Positions 23,633 to 31,940 of a DNA stretch of 64,000 bases are shown here, one piece after another (within the stretch, counting starts at the first letter, position 1; every line of letters starts with the position of its first letter). The stretch covers positions 186,001 to 250,000 of the forward strand of contig JAZKBU010000004.1 of the NCBI GenBank assembly GCA_040388375.1, read 5' to 3'. This DNA is from Bacteroidota bacterium. Lineage in GTDB: Bacteria > Bacteroidota > Bacteroidia > UKL13-3. A model generated the notes under the pieces. The model did no database searches, was not told the origin of the DNA, and worked only from the letters and a program-made list of their open reading frames with translations. Made by a program: the position numbers and the translations under genes.

Positions 23633-23732
23633 GGCAGGCTCTGTACGACCAGCTCCTTTTAATCCCCCAGGTCTTGATCGAAGCAAGGGCGTAAAGTTGT
23701 AGCGGTGCGATGCAGTAAGTCTGCCTTTTTTT
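23633..23732 (+). ncRNA. ffs: Signal recognition particle RNA, small bacterial type
   Basis: The ~93-nt RNA begins GGCAGGCTCTGTACGACC and ends GTCTGCC, whose ends pair (GGCAG with CTGCC), and is followed by seven T. The centre CAGGTCTTGATCGAAGCA aligns base for base in length with the E. coli domain IV core that binds Ffh; the shared bases CAGGTC and GAAGCA are conserved, while the apical loop is the UUGAUC type rather than GGAA. The segment GGTGCGATGCAG before the 3' strand is as I recall from other Bacteroidota SRP RNAs. It directs ribosomes making membrane and exported proteins to the translocon with Ffh, whose gene is not in this window. Confidence 0.88.
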
Positions 23733-23738
23733 ATGCCC

Positions 23739-24179
23739 TTACGATGAGTGATCGGATACAATAACCCATTCTCCATCTATTTTTTTAAATAGGAGTGTAA
23801 AATATCCTCCTAGGTTTCCTTTGTCTTTATCGCGTGTTAGTTGCCAGCGACCTACTACATAAGCCGCATCGCCTGTTAACACATCTATTTTAATGATTTC
23901 AAAATTAAGCATACCCATAGCCGCAGTATTGGGGTACGATTTTTTATACATGTTCAATGTATTTTTCCAGCCTTTGGTCAATCCTTTTTTGCCTACAAAC
24001 TCGAGGCTATCACTTTTCCAGTACGAAGCCATAAACCCTTCTATATGCCCTTTATTCCATTCGGTTTGTTGCTTAATTAAAATCTGGCTGATGCTTAGTT
24101 TTTCGGCTGTATAGGTTTGTGCAAACAAGTGGCTTGTTGCTATACCTACAAACGATAGGATAAAAAAAAATGCTTTCAT
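23739..24179 (-). CDS. Exported SnoaL/DUF4440-like protein
   Basis: A 146-residue protein with a signal peptide ending at about LFAQ. The mature part has the NTF2-like cone-fold pattern of DUF4440 proteins: QQTEWNKGHIEGFMASYWKSDSLEFVG, GWKNTLNMYKKSYPN, and a C-terminal LGGYFTLLFKKIDGEWVIVSDHSS. Such proteins may bind small ligands or act as enzymes, but no catalytic residue set can be named. It is convergent with the SRP RNA, whose T run ends 7 bases from its stop. Confidence 0.8.
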   Translation of the reverse strand: MKAFFFILSFVGIATSHLFAQTYTAEKLSISQILIKQQTEWNKGHIEGFMASYWKSDSLEFVGKKGLTKGWKNTLNMYKKSYPNTAAMGMLNFEIIKIDVLTGDAAYVVGRWQLTRDKDKGNLGGYFTLLFKKIDGEWVIVSDHSS

Positions 24180-24285
24180 ACTTATATACTTTTTGTTCTA
24201 TACAAATATAAAAGTCAATATGGTTTCTGCATGCTCGCTATTCACATGCTGAAAGTAAAGTAGTCGCTTTTATACTACTTTTATA

Positions 24286-25620
24286 TTAAGCAATAATGGG
24301 CCACAATTGTTCCATATAGGCTGCATCTTTTATTTTATCTTCTGCACCATCGGCAATAATTTTCTCTAATAATATATCGTTCTTTTTGCCCTGGCTTAAA
24401 GCATAACTGTATGATGAAAGACTAAAGGTGGTCAATTCGTATTGCGATTTAAATTTATCAGGATATAAATCGCTTAAATCATGCTCTATATGTTTTTTAT
24501 GCAGGAAATGTTTATCGCCTACTTTATCGGCCATTTCATAATAATTTTGAACGGCTAAATCAGCTATGGCATCTGCATTAGGCTTACGCAGGTTTTGGTA
24601 TTCATCAAATATTTTTGTCCAGTTGGGATAATACTTTTCTACACATTCATCAAACACTACTACATCTTCAAAACTGCAATTCATTCCCTGTCCGTAAAAC
24701 GGAACAATGGCATGTGCAGCATCGCCCATTAAAGCTAGCTTATCTTCTTTTACCCACGGAAAACATTTAACCGTAACCAGACTTGAGGTCGGGTTTACAA
24801 AAAAGTCTTCGGCCAAGGTTGGCATCAAGGCTACTGCATCCGGAAAATTGGTATTAAAGAAACTAACTACTTTTTCTTTGGTATCAAACTGGCTGAATCC
24901 ATATTCGCCTTCAAAAGGCATAAATAAAGTACAGGTAAAATCGCCTGTTGGATTAGGCAAAGCTATCATCATATAAGAGCCTCTTGGCCAAATATGCAAT
25001 GCTTCTTTATGCATTAAAAAGGAGGCATCGGGACCGGCTGGTATAATTAATTCTTTATAACCTACGTGCAAATAACTTTGCGAGTAATTAAACCTGTCGC
25101 TTACCTGCATTTTAGCCCTGGTGGCTGCAAAAGCACCATCGGTACCAATTATTCTATCGCTGTAAACTTCTTTGGTAGTACCATCTTCTAATTCGAAAAC
25201 ACTATAGCCTTTGGCTATATTTACATCAATACATTTGGCATTGAAATGTATATTTATATTGGAAAATTCATCGGCCAATTCAACCAACTTGGTATTTAAG
25301 CGGCCACGCGAAACTGAATTAATAGCCTGGCCTTCTTTACCATATGGCTGATAGGTAATTTCTCCTTTTACACTATGCATCATACGGCCAAACATTGGGA
25401 TGGCATCGTTTAAAACTTCTGCATCTAAACCAATTTTTGATAGGGCATTTAATCCGCGGGTTGACAAGGCTAAATTGATTGATTTGCCCGCATAGATTTT
25501 GTTTTTCCTCATATCGGGCCTGCGTTCAAATAAATTTACTTCAAAACCACGCTTAGCCATGTAAATGGATAATAAAGACCCTGAAAGACCTCCGCCAATA
25601 ATTGTAATTTTTTCTGCCAT
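24286..25620 (-). CDS. kmo: Kynurenine 3-monooxygenase
   Basis: A 444-residue FAD-dependent aromatic hydroxylase. It has the N-terminal dinucleotide motif IIGGGLSGSLLSIYMAKRG, FERRPDMRK, the GKSINLALSTRG segment typical of kynurenine monooxygenases, and the second FAD motif LALMGDAAHAIVPFYGQGMNCSFEDVVVFDE. It hydroxylates kynurenine to 3-hydroxykynurenine using NADPH and O2 in tryptophan breakdown or NAD synthesis. The C-terminus may be membrane-associated, as in the mitochondrial enzyme. No other kynurenine-pathway gene is adjacent. Confidence 0.92.
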   Translation of the reverse strand: MAEKITIIGGGLSGSLLSIYMAKRGFEVNLFERRPDMRKNKIYAGKSINLALSTRGLNALSKIGLDAEVLNDAIPMFGRMMHSVKGEITYQPYGKEGQAINSVSRGRLNTKLVELADEFSNINIHFNAKCIDVNIAKGYSVFELEDGTTKEVYSDRIIGTDGAFAATRAKMQVSDRFNYSQSYLHVGYKELIIPAGPDASFLMHKEALHIWPRGSYMMIALPNPTGDFTCTLFMPFEGEYGFSQFDTKEKVVSFFNTNFPDAVALMPTLAEDFFVNPTSSLVTVKCFPWVKEDKLALMGDAAHAIVPFYGQGMNCSFEDVVVFDECVEKYYPNWTKIFDEYQNLRKPNADAIADLAVQNYYEMADKVGDKHFLHKKHIEHDLSDLYPDKFKSQYELTTFSLSSYSYALSQGKKNDILLEKIIADGAEDKIKDAAYMEQLWPIIA

Positions 25621-25672
25621 TGTATTTGAATATATGAGTTGGTAAAAATACCTAAAAACTGTTGCAGTTTAG

Positions 25673-25691
25673 TTGATAATTATCAAAAATA
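25673..25691 (-). promoter_or_regulatory. kmo -7 element overlapping a 14-bp palindrome
   Basis: TTGATAA directly followed by TTATCAA (25673-25686) is a perfect 14-bp palindrome. On the minus strand TATTTTTG (25684-25691), an exact TAnnTTTG, overlaps it by three bases, with a leader of about 60 bases to the kmo start. A repressor bound there would block transcription. No clear -33 element was found. Confidence 0.45.
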
Positions 25692-25789
25692 CTATGCCTA
25701 ATAATCAGTGCTGGTTACGCTTTTGACATTCGTATTCAGCCAAATTATATTGGGCTTTGTTAAATTATTTTTACGGATTGCTTTTCTAT

Positions 25790-25820
25790 TTAGAAAAATT
25801 CTAAACAACTCATACATTTG
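25790..25820 (+). promoter_or_regulatory. Promoter of the 2OG oxygenase gene
   Basis: TACATTTG (25813-25820) is an exact TAnnTTTG, 17 bases before the ATG. TTAG at 25790-25793, 19 bases before it, may be a weak -33 element. Confidence 0.5.
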
Positions 25821-25837
25821 CTTTAAAATACTACTAT

Positions 25838-26626
25838 ATGAAATTAGTTAACAGCAGCCTGTTTACCCCGGAAAGTATAGCTAAAATGGCCGAAGAGTTT
25901 GACCACGCAAAACCTTACCGCCATTTGGTTATTGATAATTTTTTAGATGCTGACACCGCAGAATTTATGTTTAATAATTTTCCTAAGGAAGATGTGTTTA
26001 ACAAAAAATACAAAGGTGTTAACGAGTTTAAAGCTGAAGGCTCAAACTTTGAAGATTTCCCTGAAGTATTTACTCAAATGCGTGAGGAGTTACACAGCAG
26101 GGAGTGGTGCGAAATAATGAGTAAAATTACGGGTATTGATGGCTTATTTTCGGTACCTGATGCATTGGGTGGCGGATTACACCAAGGTGGTAATGGGAGC
26201 TTCTTGGATATTCATATAGACTTTAATATTCATGCTGACAGGGGCATTCACCGCAGGATAAATTTATTGATATTTTTTAACAAGGACTGGAAAGAAGAAT
26301 ATGGCGGGCATACTGAATTGTGGAATGCTGATATGACTAACCTTGATAAAAAGGTGTTTCCGGCTATGAACCGTTGTGTAATATTTGAAACCAACGAAAT
26401 AAGCTACCATGGTTACGATAAAATAAAATTACCTGAAGGTGTAACCCGTAAGTCGTTTTACGCATACTACTACACTACTTTAAGGGAAGATGCGGCTAAA
26501 TACCATGATACTGTATTTAAAGCAAGACCCACTGATAGTGCAGCTAAAAAAGCTTTAACACCTATAAAAGAGGGTGCAAAAAACTTTATTAAACGCCAAT
26601 TACGAAAACTCGGCATTACGCTTTAA
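25838..26626 (+). CDS. 2-oxoglutarate/Fe(II)-dependent oxygenase (prolyl hydroxylase-like)
   Basis: A 262-residue protein with the Fe(II) ligands HxD in FLDIHIDFNIH and a distal histidine in EISYHGY, followed by an RKSF arginine that would bind 2-oxoglutarate. NLLIFFNKDWKEEYGGHTELW is the typical strand region of the P4Hc family. It probably hydroxylates a protein or small molecule; related enzymes are found near glycan or peptide genes. The C-terminal 40 residues are basic. It is monocistronic. Confidence 0.85.
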   Translation: MKLVNSSLFTPESIAKMAEEFDHAKPYRHLVIDNFLDADTAEFMFNNFPKEDVFNKKYKGVNEFKAEGSNFEDFPEVFTQMREELHSREWCEIMSKITGIDGLFSVPDALGGGLHQGGNGSFLDIHIDFNIHADRGIHRRINLLIFFNKDWKEEYGGHTELWNADMTNLDKKVFPAMNRCVIFETNEISYHGYDKIKLPEGVTRKSFYAYYYTTLREDAAKYHDTVFKARPTDSAAKKALTPIKEGAKNFIKRQLRKLGITL

Positions 26627-26649
26627 GTTTATACTTATACCTTGTTATT

Positions 26650-26700
26650 AACCCTTTTTAAATTATGTATTGTATAAATATATTAATCTGAAAAGGGTTT
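26650..26700. terminator. Weak long-loop hairpin
   Basis: AACCCTTTT (26650-26658) can pair with AAAAGGGTT (26692-26700) across a 33-base AT-rich loop, followed by T's, between convergent genes. The large loop makes it a poor terminator. Confidence 0.4.
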
Positions 26701-26705
26701 TTTTA

Positions 26706-27128
26706 TTAGTCTCCTTTATCAAAAACCGGTTTTGCGCGTAGTTTCTTTGTTTGCGCCTTTGTTTTTTTTGTGGTTAAACGCTTTTCTACGCTTCCTTTAC
26801 TGGGCTTGGTTGTCTTGCGTAGTTTTTTTACGATGAAACATTTATTGATGAGCGCATAAATCTTTTTGATAGCAATCAATTTATTGGCCAGTTGGGTTCT
26901 TTCTGTTTGGCAAACAACCTGTATTAAACCATCAGCACTTATTTTATTGGCTAACTTTTCCTGAATAATTGTTTTATCCTGCGCAGTTAAAATAAGTGAA
27001 TTGGCTATATCAAAATCCAGTTGAACTTTGCTGGCAATTTTATTTACGTTTTGGCCCCCTTTACCTCCGCTCCTGCTTGTTTTGTAAACAAACTCGGCAT
27101 TCAGGTAAGGAGGACTAAAACGTGTCAT
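26706..27128 (-). CDS. arfB: ArfB-like peptide chain release factor domain protein
   Basis: A 140-residue protein with an RF-1-type domain carrying the peptidyl-tRNA hydrolysis motif GGKGGQNVNK, and a basic, lysine-rich C-terminal tail (KRLTTKKTKAQTKKLRAKP) as in ArfB/YaeJ, which uses it to enter the empty mRNA channel. It has no stop-codon recognition domain. It would release ribosomes stalled without a stop codon. It lies 27 bases after clpX on the same strand. Confidence 0.9.
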   Translation of the reverse strand: MTRFSPPYLNAEFVYKTSRSGGKGGQNVNKIASKVQLDFDIANSLILTAQDKTIIQEKLANKISADGLIQVVCQTERTQLANKLIAIKKIYALINKCFIVKKLRKTTKPSKGSVEKRLTTKKTKAQTKKLRAKPVFDKGD

Positions 27129-27155
27129 AGTAAGTAATAAAAAAACAGGGAGAAA

Positions 27156-28388
27156 TTAAGCGGCTTGAAATGTTTTGTATTTCAATGCTTCTATTTTTTG
27201 TTTGGCATAAGCCAGGCTTATTTCTATTTTACCTTTAGTAACCATATCAGGCGCTTCGTACATTAAATCAAGCATAATTGATTCGCAGATACTTCTTAAA
27301 CCGCGTGCACCTAATTTAAAATCGAAAGCTGTATCTACAATTAAATCTATTACCTCATCGGTAAAACTCAAATCAATTTTTTCTAAATCAAAAAGGTATT
27401 TGTATTGTTTGGCCAGCGCATTTTTAGGCTCGGTCAATATGTTGCGTAAGGCTTCTTTATCCAGTGGGTTTAAATGACACAATACAGGTAAACGACCAAT
27501 AATTTCAGGAATTAACCCAAAGCTGCGTAAATCGGCAGGACTAATGTATTGCAATAAATTAGTGCTGTTTACTTTGCTTAAATCTTCTTCGTTTTTAAAA
27601 CCAATGGCTTGTGTTTGTAATCTGCGGGCAATATGCCTGTCAATACCATCAAAGGCTCCACCGCAAATAAATAAAATGTTTGAGGTGTTTATCTGAATCA
27701 TTTTCTGATCAGGGTGTTTACGGCCTCCTTGTGGTGGTACATTGGCGGTTGTGCCTTCTAAAATTTTTAACAAGGCTTGTTGCACTCCTTCCCCGCTTAC
27801 ATCGCGTGTAATGCTTGGGTTATCGCTTTTACGGCTTATTTTATCTATTTCGTCAATATATACAATTCCTCTTTCGGCTGCCTCTACATTGTAATCGGCT
27901 GCTTGTAATAACCTGCTTAAAATACTCTCTACATCCTCGCCCACATAACCAGCTTCGGTAATTACGGTAGCATCGGCAATACAAAACGGAACATCTAAAA
28001 CCTTGGCCAATGTTTTTGCCAATAATGTTTTGCCCGTTCCTGTTTCGCCTACTAACATTACATTGCTTTTTTCAATTTCAATGTCGTTCTTTTTACTTTT
28101 TAGTAACAAGCGCTTAAAGTGGTTATATACGGCCACACTCAGTACTTTTTTAGCATCATCCTGACCAATTACATATTCATCAAGGTGCGCTTTTATTTGA
28201 GCCGGTCTTAGTAAATTTAATTTGTTGATGGGGGTTGATGTTTTAACTTCTTCATCCTCATTTATTATTCTATACGCTTGTTTAGTACAATCTTCGCATA
28301 TTAAGCCCTCTAAACCTGCAATTAAATATTGCACTTCACTTCTGCCTCGCCCGCAAAAAGAGCATTTGTCTTCGTTTTTCTTTGCCAT
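27156..28388 (-). CDS. clpX: ATP-dependent Clp protease ATP-binding subunit ClpX
   Basis: A 410-residue AAA+ unfoldase of normal length. The N-terminal zinc-binding domain has [11 protein letters not shown] and CEDC; then Walker A GETGTGKT, Walker [10 protein letters not shown], sensor and arginine motifs (GRLPVLCHL), and the AAA lid region with [11 protein letters not shown]. It feeds substrates to ClpP, whose gene is not here. A -7 element TATATTTG lies 40 bases upstream. Confidence 0.97.
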   Translation of the reverse strand: MAKKNEDKCSFCGRGRSEVQYLIAGLEGLICEDCTKQAYRIINEDEEVKTSTPINKLNLLRPAQIKAHLDEYVIGQDDAKKVLSVAVYNHFKRLLLKSKKNDIEIEKSNVMLVGETGTGKTLLAKTLAKVLDVPFCIADATVITEAGYVGEDVESILSRLLQAADYNVEAAERGIVYIDEIDKISRKSDNPSITRDVSGEGVQQALLKILEGTTANVPPQGGRKHPDQKMIQINTSNILFICGGAFDGIDRHIARRLQTQAIGFKNEEDLSKVNSTNLLQYISPADLRSFGLIPEIIGRLPVLCHLNPLDKEALRNILTEPKNALAKQYKYLFDLEKIDLSFTDEVIDLIVDTAFDFKLGARGLRSICESIMLDLMYEAPDMVTKGKIEISLAYAKQKIEALKYKTFQAA

Positions 28389-28427
28389 GAATTTTTTTTA
28401 CAGCTACTTTAAATAAAATTTAGCCTG

Positions 28428-28435
28428 CAAATATA
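28428..28435 (-). promoter_or_regulatory. -7 element of clpX
   Basis: TATATTTG on the minus strand, an exact match to TAnnTTTG, 40 bases before the clpX start. No clear -33 element was found. Confidence 0.45.
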
Positions 28436-28502
28436 CTAACAATCATACACTATAAATGTTCTTTTATGCCGGATAAATGCTTTTAGCTATTTTTAATGGT
28501 TC

Positions 28503-28754
28503 TTATTTTTTCTTTTTAACAGGCTTTTTCACTTCTGTTTTTTCTTCTTTTATTTCGGAAGCTTTGCAATTAGCACAAGGTGTATATTTTTCTTTTAAAG
28601 CTTGTTTTAGTTCTATTCCCTTTTTGCCTGTTTTGGCTAGGTTACAGTTTTTTGCATGGTATTTTTTACCTGTTTCTGTTACATATACCGTTTGTGCATT
28701 TAGTTGCACGTAACCCAATACTGTAAAAATAAGTGCTAATAAAACGTTTCTCAT
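28503..28754 (-). CDS. Small exported protein with a cysteine-rich zinc-binding pattern
   Basis: An 83-residue protein with a signal peptide to about LNAQ21. The mature domain has YHAKNC and YTPCANCKA, the H-x3-C and CxxC layout of the Ada-type metal-binding domain, and ends in a lysine-rich tail (KPVKKKK). It is common in Bacteroidota envelopes. Zinc binding is likely; function is unknown. Confidence 0.72.
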   Translation of the reverse strand: MRNVLLALIFTVLGYVQLNAQTVYVTETGKKYHAKNCNLAKTGKKGIELKQALKEKYTPCANCKASEIKEEKTEVKKPVKKKK

Positions 28755-28812
28755 ATCCGTTACTTTTTTTATTACGAAAATACTATTCGTGCACTTAAAT
28801 ACAAATAAGCCT

Positions 28813-28820
28813 TAGCTTTG
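28813..28820 (+). promoter_or_regulatory. -7 element of rsmA
   Basis: TAGCTTTG, an exact TAnnTTTG, 13 bases before the rsmA ATG. No -33 element is clear. Confidence 0.45.
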
Positions 28821-28833
28821 CCCAACTCAAAAA

Positions 28834-29634
28834 ATGAAAAAATTTTATACAAAAGAAAATAACAGGACAGATGTTAAAGCCAAAAAACATTTAGGACAAC
28901 ACTTTTTAAATGATGAAAACATTGCCTTTAATATCGTTGATGCCTTTACTCAATTTTGTACTACGCCTGATGTGCTTGAAGTTGGACCGGGAATGGGTGT
29001 ACTTACTAAATACCTGCTGCAACAAACCAAGTTTAAAACATGGGCTATTGAATTAGACAAAGAGTCTATTATATATTTAAAAGATAACTACCCAAACTTA
29101 GAAGACAGGTTACTGGAGGCTGATTTTTTAAAACTTCATTTTGCTAAAACGTTCCCAGGTAACTTTAGCTTAATAGGCAATTTTCCTTACAATATTTCTT
29201 CGCAAATTGTTTTTGCTTTAATTGACAATAAGGCCATTATACCACTTATGGTTGGTATGTTTCAAAAAGAAGTAGCGGAACGTTTGTCGGCTAAAACCCG
29301 TACCAAAAGTTATGGTATTTTAAGTGTGCTGACACAGGCTTATTTTAACGTAGAGTATTTGTTTACTGTTGATGAACATGTTTTTATTCCACCACCAAAA
29401 GTTAAATCAGGCGTGGTAAGATTAACCAGAAAAGAATCACAGTTAAACTGCGATGAGAAGGCTTTTAAACAAGTGGTTAAATTGGCCTTTAACCAACGCA
29501 GAAAAAAATTAAGCAATGCTATTCAATCTATGGTAAAAGATAAAGAGCAAATTGCTGATTACGCTGATAAAAGGGCTGAAGAATTAAGTGTAGATGACTT
29601 TGTGAACTTAACCAATATCTTATTTGCGAACTAG
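28834..29634 (+). CDS. rsmA: 16S rRNA dimethyladenosine transferase RsmA (KsgA)
   Basis: A 266-residue methyltransferase with KKHLGQHFLND at the N-terminus, EVGPGMGVLTKYL as the SAM-binding motif, and the catalytic NFPYNISSQIVF of KsgA/Dim1 enzymes. It dimethylates two adjacent adenines at the 3' end of 16S rRNA. The 3' end overlaps the convergent hybrid kinase gene by four bases. Confidence 0.96.
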   Translation: MKKFYTKENNRTDVKAKKHLGQHFLNDENIAFNIVDAFTQFCTTPDVLEVGPGMGVLTKYLLQQTKFKTWAIELDKESIIYLKDNYPNLEDRLLEADFLKLHFAKTFPGNFSLIGNFPYNISSQIVFALIDNKAIIPLMVGMFQKEVAERLSAKTRTKSYGILSVLTQAYFNVEYLFTVDEHVFIPPPKVKSGVVRLTRKESQLNCDEKAFKQVVKLAFNQRRKKLSNAIQSMVKDKEQIADYADKRAEELSVDDFVNLTNILFAN

Positions 29635-31937
29635 GCTATTATTTGTTTAATATAGTTTACTTCCTTTTCAATGTGCTCCATTAAATTGGAAATAATATAG
29701 TTATCAAAATTGTTTTGATACTCTAATGTAGCCGCGTGTTGAACCAGTTTAGGCAAACAACCCGATAAGGCTACTCCTTTTAATTTATGTGCCGTAGTGG
29801 TTATTTTTTCTAAATTGTTTTGTGCTAAACCATCTCTCAGGTCTTTTAGTATTTCATCAAAACTGCTTTTTATTATTTCAATAAAACTACTTACTATTTG
29901 TGTGTCGCCACCTAGGTTTTTTAATAAATCCTGTCTGTTAAAATGGGTAGTTATTGCCTCATTGCTTGGTGTGTTACTTTTTTCGCTTTTTAATGAAGAG
30001 TCGTTTACTTTAAGCCATCTTTCAATAACGGCTTCAATGTTTGCTTTTACTACGGGTTTACTAATATAGTCGTCCATTCCGGCTTGCAGGCACCTGTCTT
30101 TCTCTCCTTTAACCGTTCCGGCAGTTAAAGCAATAATAGGGATGCGTCCGGCCCTCTCTAACCCTCTGATAGCCGTTGCTGCTTCGTAGCCATTTACTTC
30201 CGGCATTTGCACATCCATTAATATTAAATGTGGTTGTTCGCGCTCAAAAATATCAATGGCTTCTTTTCCGTTTATAGCTTCGTAAATAGTAGCATTGGGT
30301 AAAACACCACCTACAATTATTTTGGCTAAAAACATATTTACCGGGTTATCATCAGCAATAAGTATTTTTAAGTTCTGGCTCTCATTGATAATATGGACAC
30401 TTTCTGTTTCCTTTACTTCTTCAACTACTAAATTATTAGCATTTAACTTAGCCAATGCATTAAACAGTTGCTGCATTTTTATTGGTTTAACCAGCCTTTG
30501 TCGTACTTCCAGCTCCTTACATGCTTCGTTTATCAATTCATCGTCTGATGAGCTGTAAAGCAGTATTATTGGTTGTTTAGTAATACCTATTTTGGCATTG
30601 GCACGAATCTGCCTGATGGTTTCAATACCATTCATTTCCGGCATATTGTAATCCATTAAAATAACATCGTAACAATTACCTGCACCTATCATTTCTACTG
30701 CTTTTATACCATCTTCGGCTAAGTCGGCATTTATCTTTTTAAGTGCCAGCATATCTTTTAATATTAAACGATTGTTGGTATTGTCATCTACTATTAACAC
30801 TTGTTTTATGTGGTCAAAATTCTGAAGGTTTGGCTCACTGCCTTCTAAAGCTTTAAAGCTTACATCAAAATAAAAGGTACTTCCTTTACCTATTTCGCTT
30901 TTCAGCAATAGCTTACTGTTCATTAAAGCCAGTAGTTTATTGGATATAGCTAAACCTAAACCTGTGCCACCATATTTACGTGTGGTTGATGCATCTTCCT
31001 GGGCAAATGCTTCGAATATTTTTTGTTTATTTTTTTCTAAAATACCAATACCGGTATCGCGTACGGAAAAACATAAAACGGTATCACCATCTGCATCTTT
31101 GGACATTACACTTACCTTTAATTCTATTTCACCTACTTCGGTAAATTTAACGGCATTGCTTAAGAGGTTTACTAAAATTTGGCGTAGCCTTACCGCATCG
31201 GCCCATACAAAACGGGGTACATTGGGTGCAATGTTTAATAAAACTTCTAATTTTTTTTGGTGTGCCTGATATGAAATAATATCAGCTACCTGATTTCCTA
31301 CCTCTAATAAATCAATCTTTTCTGACTCCAACTCTAGTTTTCCTGCATCTATTTTAGAAAAATCTAATATATCGTTTACTATATCCAATAATGAATTGGC
31401 CGATTGAAAAACGGCTGACATATATTGGTGTTGGGTACTGTCCAGCTTGGTTTTCATCAACAAATCGGTAAAACCAATAACCCCGTTTAAAGGAGTCCTT
31501 ATTTCATGGCTCATGGTTGATAAAAAATTGCTCTTGGCTTCGGCTGAGTTTTCGGCCAGCTCTTTGGCTTTAATCAAAGCCTCTTCCAATATTTTGCTTC
31601 GCTCTACCTGTTTTTCTAAAAAGCCTAAAATTAATATAATATCAACTTCATCTACTCCGTCCTTTATGTTGGTATTGCCCGAGTCGAGCGAGCGTATGAG
31701 TTGTTTAATTTTTAAAATAGATTGCTTATTGATATCATCTTGTTTTTTAAGGTCTAAAACAACTTTCTGATATTCTCTTTCACTTACTTCAAACGCATGC
31801 TCTGAAAGCTTCTTATCGCGCTCAAAAGTGTTATAATATTTGCTTACTGCATCTAAAAATGCAATAATATTTTGATCACCTAAATGCTCCGATGTTAGAA
31901 ATTTACTGATTTGTTTTTCTAAAGCTTTGTGATACAT
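29631..31937 (-). CDS. Hybrid histidine kinase: HisKA, HATPase, two receivers, HPt
   Basis: A 768-residue cytoplasmic kinase with no membrane helix. Residues 1-130 are largely helical and coiled-coil; then HisKA with SHEIRTPLNG (H144), HATPase with LRQILVNLLSNAVKF, DTGIGI and GGTGLGLAIS, receiver 1 with VDDN and VILMDYNMPEMNG, receiver 2 with IADDNPVN and LILMDVQMPEVNG, and a C-terminal HPt domain with TTAHKLKG. It has no sensory domain of its own and starts 3 bases after the stop of a FIST gene, which is likely its sensor. Phosphate would flow H to D to H as in phosphorelays; no output regulator is adjacent. Confidence 0.95.
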   Translation of the reverse strand: MYHKALEKQISKFLTSEHLGDQNIIAFLDAVSKYYNTFERDKKLSEHAFEVSEREYQKVVLDLKKQDDINKQSILKIKQLIRSLDSGNTNIKDGVDEVDIILILGFLEKQVERSKILEEALIKAKELAENSAEAKSNFLSTMSHEIRTPLNGVIGFTDLLMKTKLDSTQHQYMSAVFQSANSLLDIVNDILDFSKIDAGKLELESEKIDLLEVGNQVADIISYQAHQKKLEVLLNIAPNVPRFVWADAVRLRQILVNLLSNAVKFTEVGEIELKVSVMSKDADGDTVLCFSVRDTGIGILEKNKQKIFEAFAQEDASTTRKYGGTGLGLAISNKLLALMNSKLLLKSEIGKGSTFYFDVSFKALEGSEPNLQNFDHIKQVLIVDDNTNNRLILKDMLALKKINADLAEDGIKAVEMIGAGNCYDVILMDYNMPEMNGIETIRQIRANAKIGITKQPIILLYSSSDDELINEACKELEVRQRLVKPIKMQQLFNALAKLNANNLVVEEVKETESVHIINESQNLKILIADDNPVNMFLAKIIVGGVLPNATIYEAINGKEAIDIFEREQPHLILMDVQMPEVNGYEAATAIRGLERAGRIPIIALTAGTVKGEKDRCLQAGMDDYISKPVVKANIEAVIERWLKVNDSSLKSEKSNTPSNEAITTHFNRQDLLKNLGGDTQIVSSFIEIIKSSFDEILKDLRDGLAQNNLEKITTTAHKLKGVALSGCLPKLVQHAATLEYQNNFDNYIISNLMEHIEKEVNYIKQIIA

Positions 31938-31940
31938 AAC

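Noticed and set aside
24286-25620. Link between kynurenine monooxygenase and the MbnH-made kynurenine
   Set aside because: The genes are 22 kb apart; the first acts on free kynurenine, the second makes a protein-bound residue. Only the word is shared.
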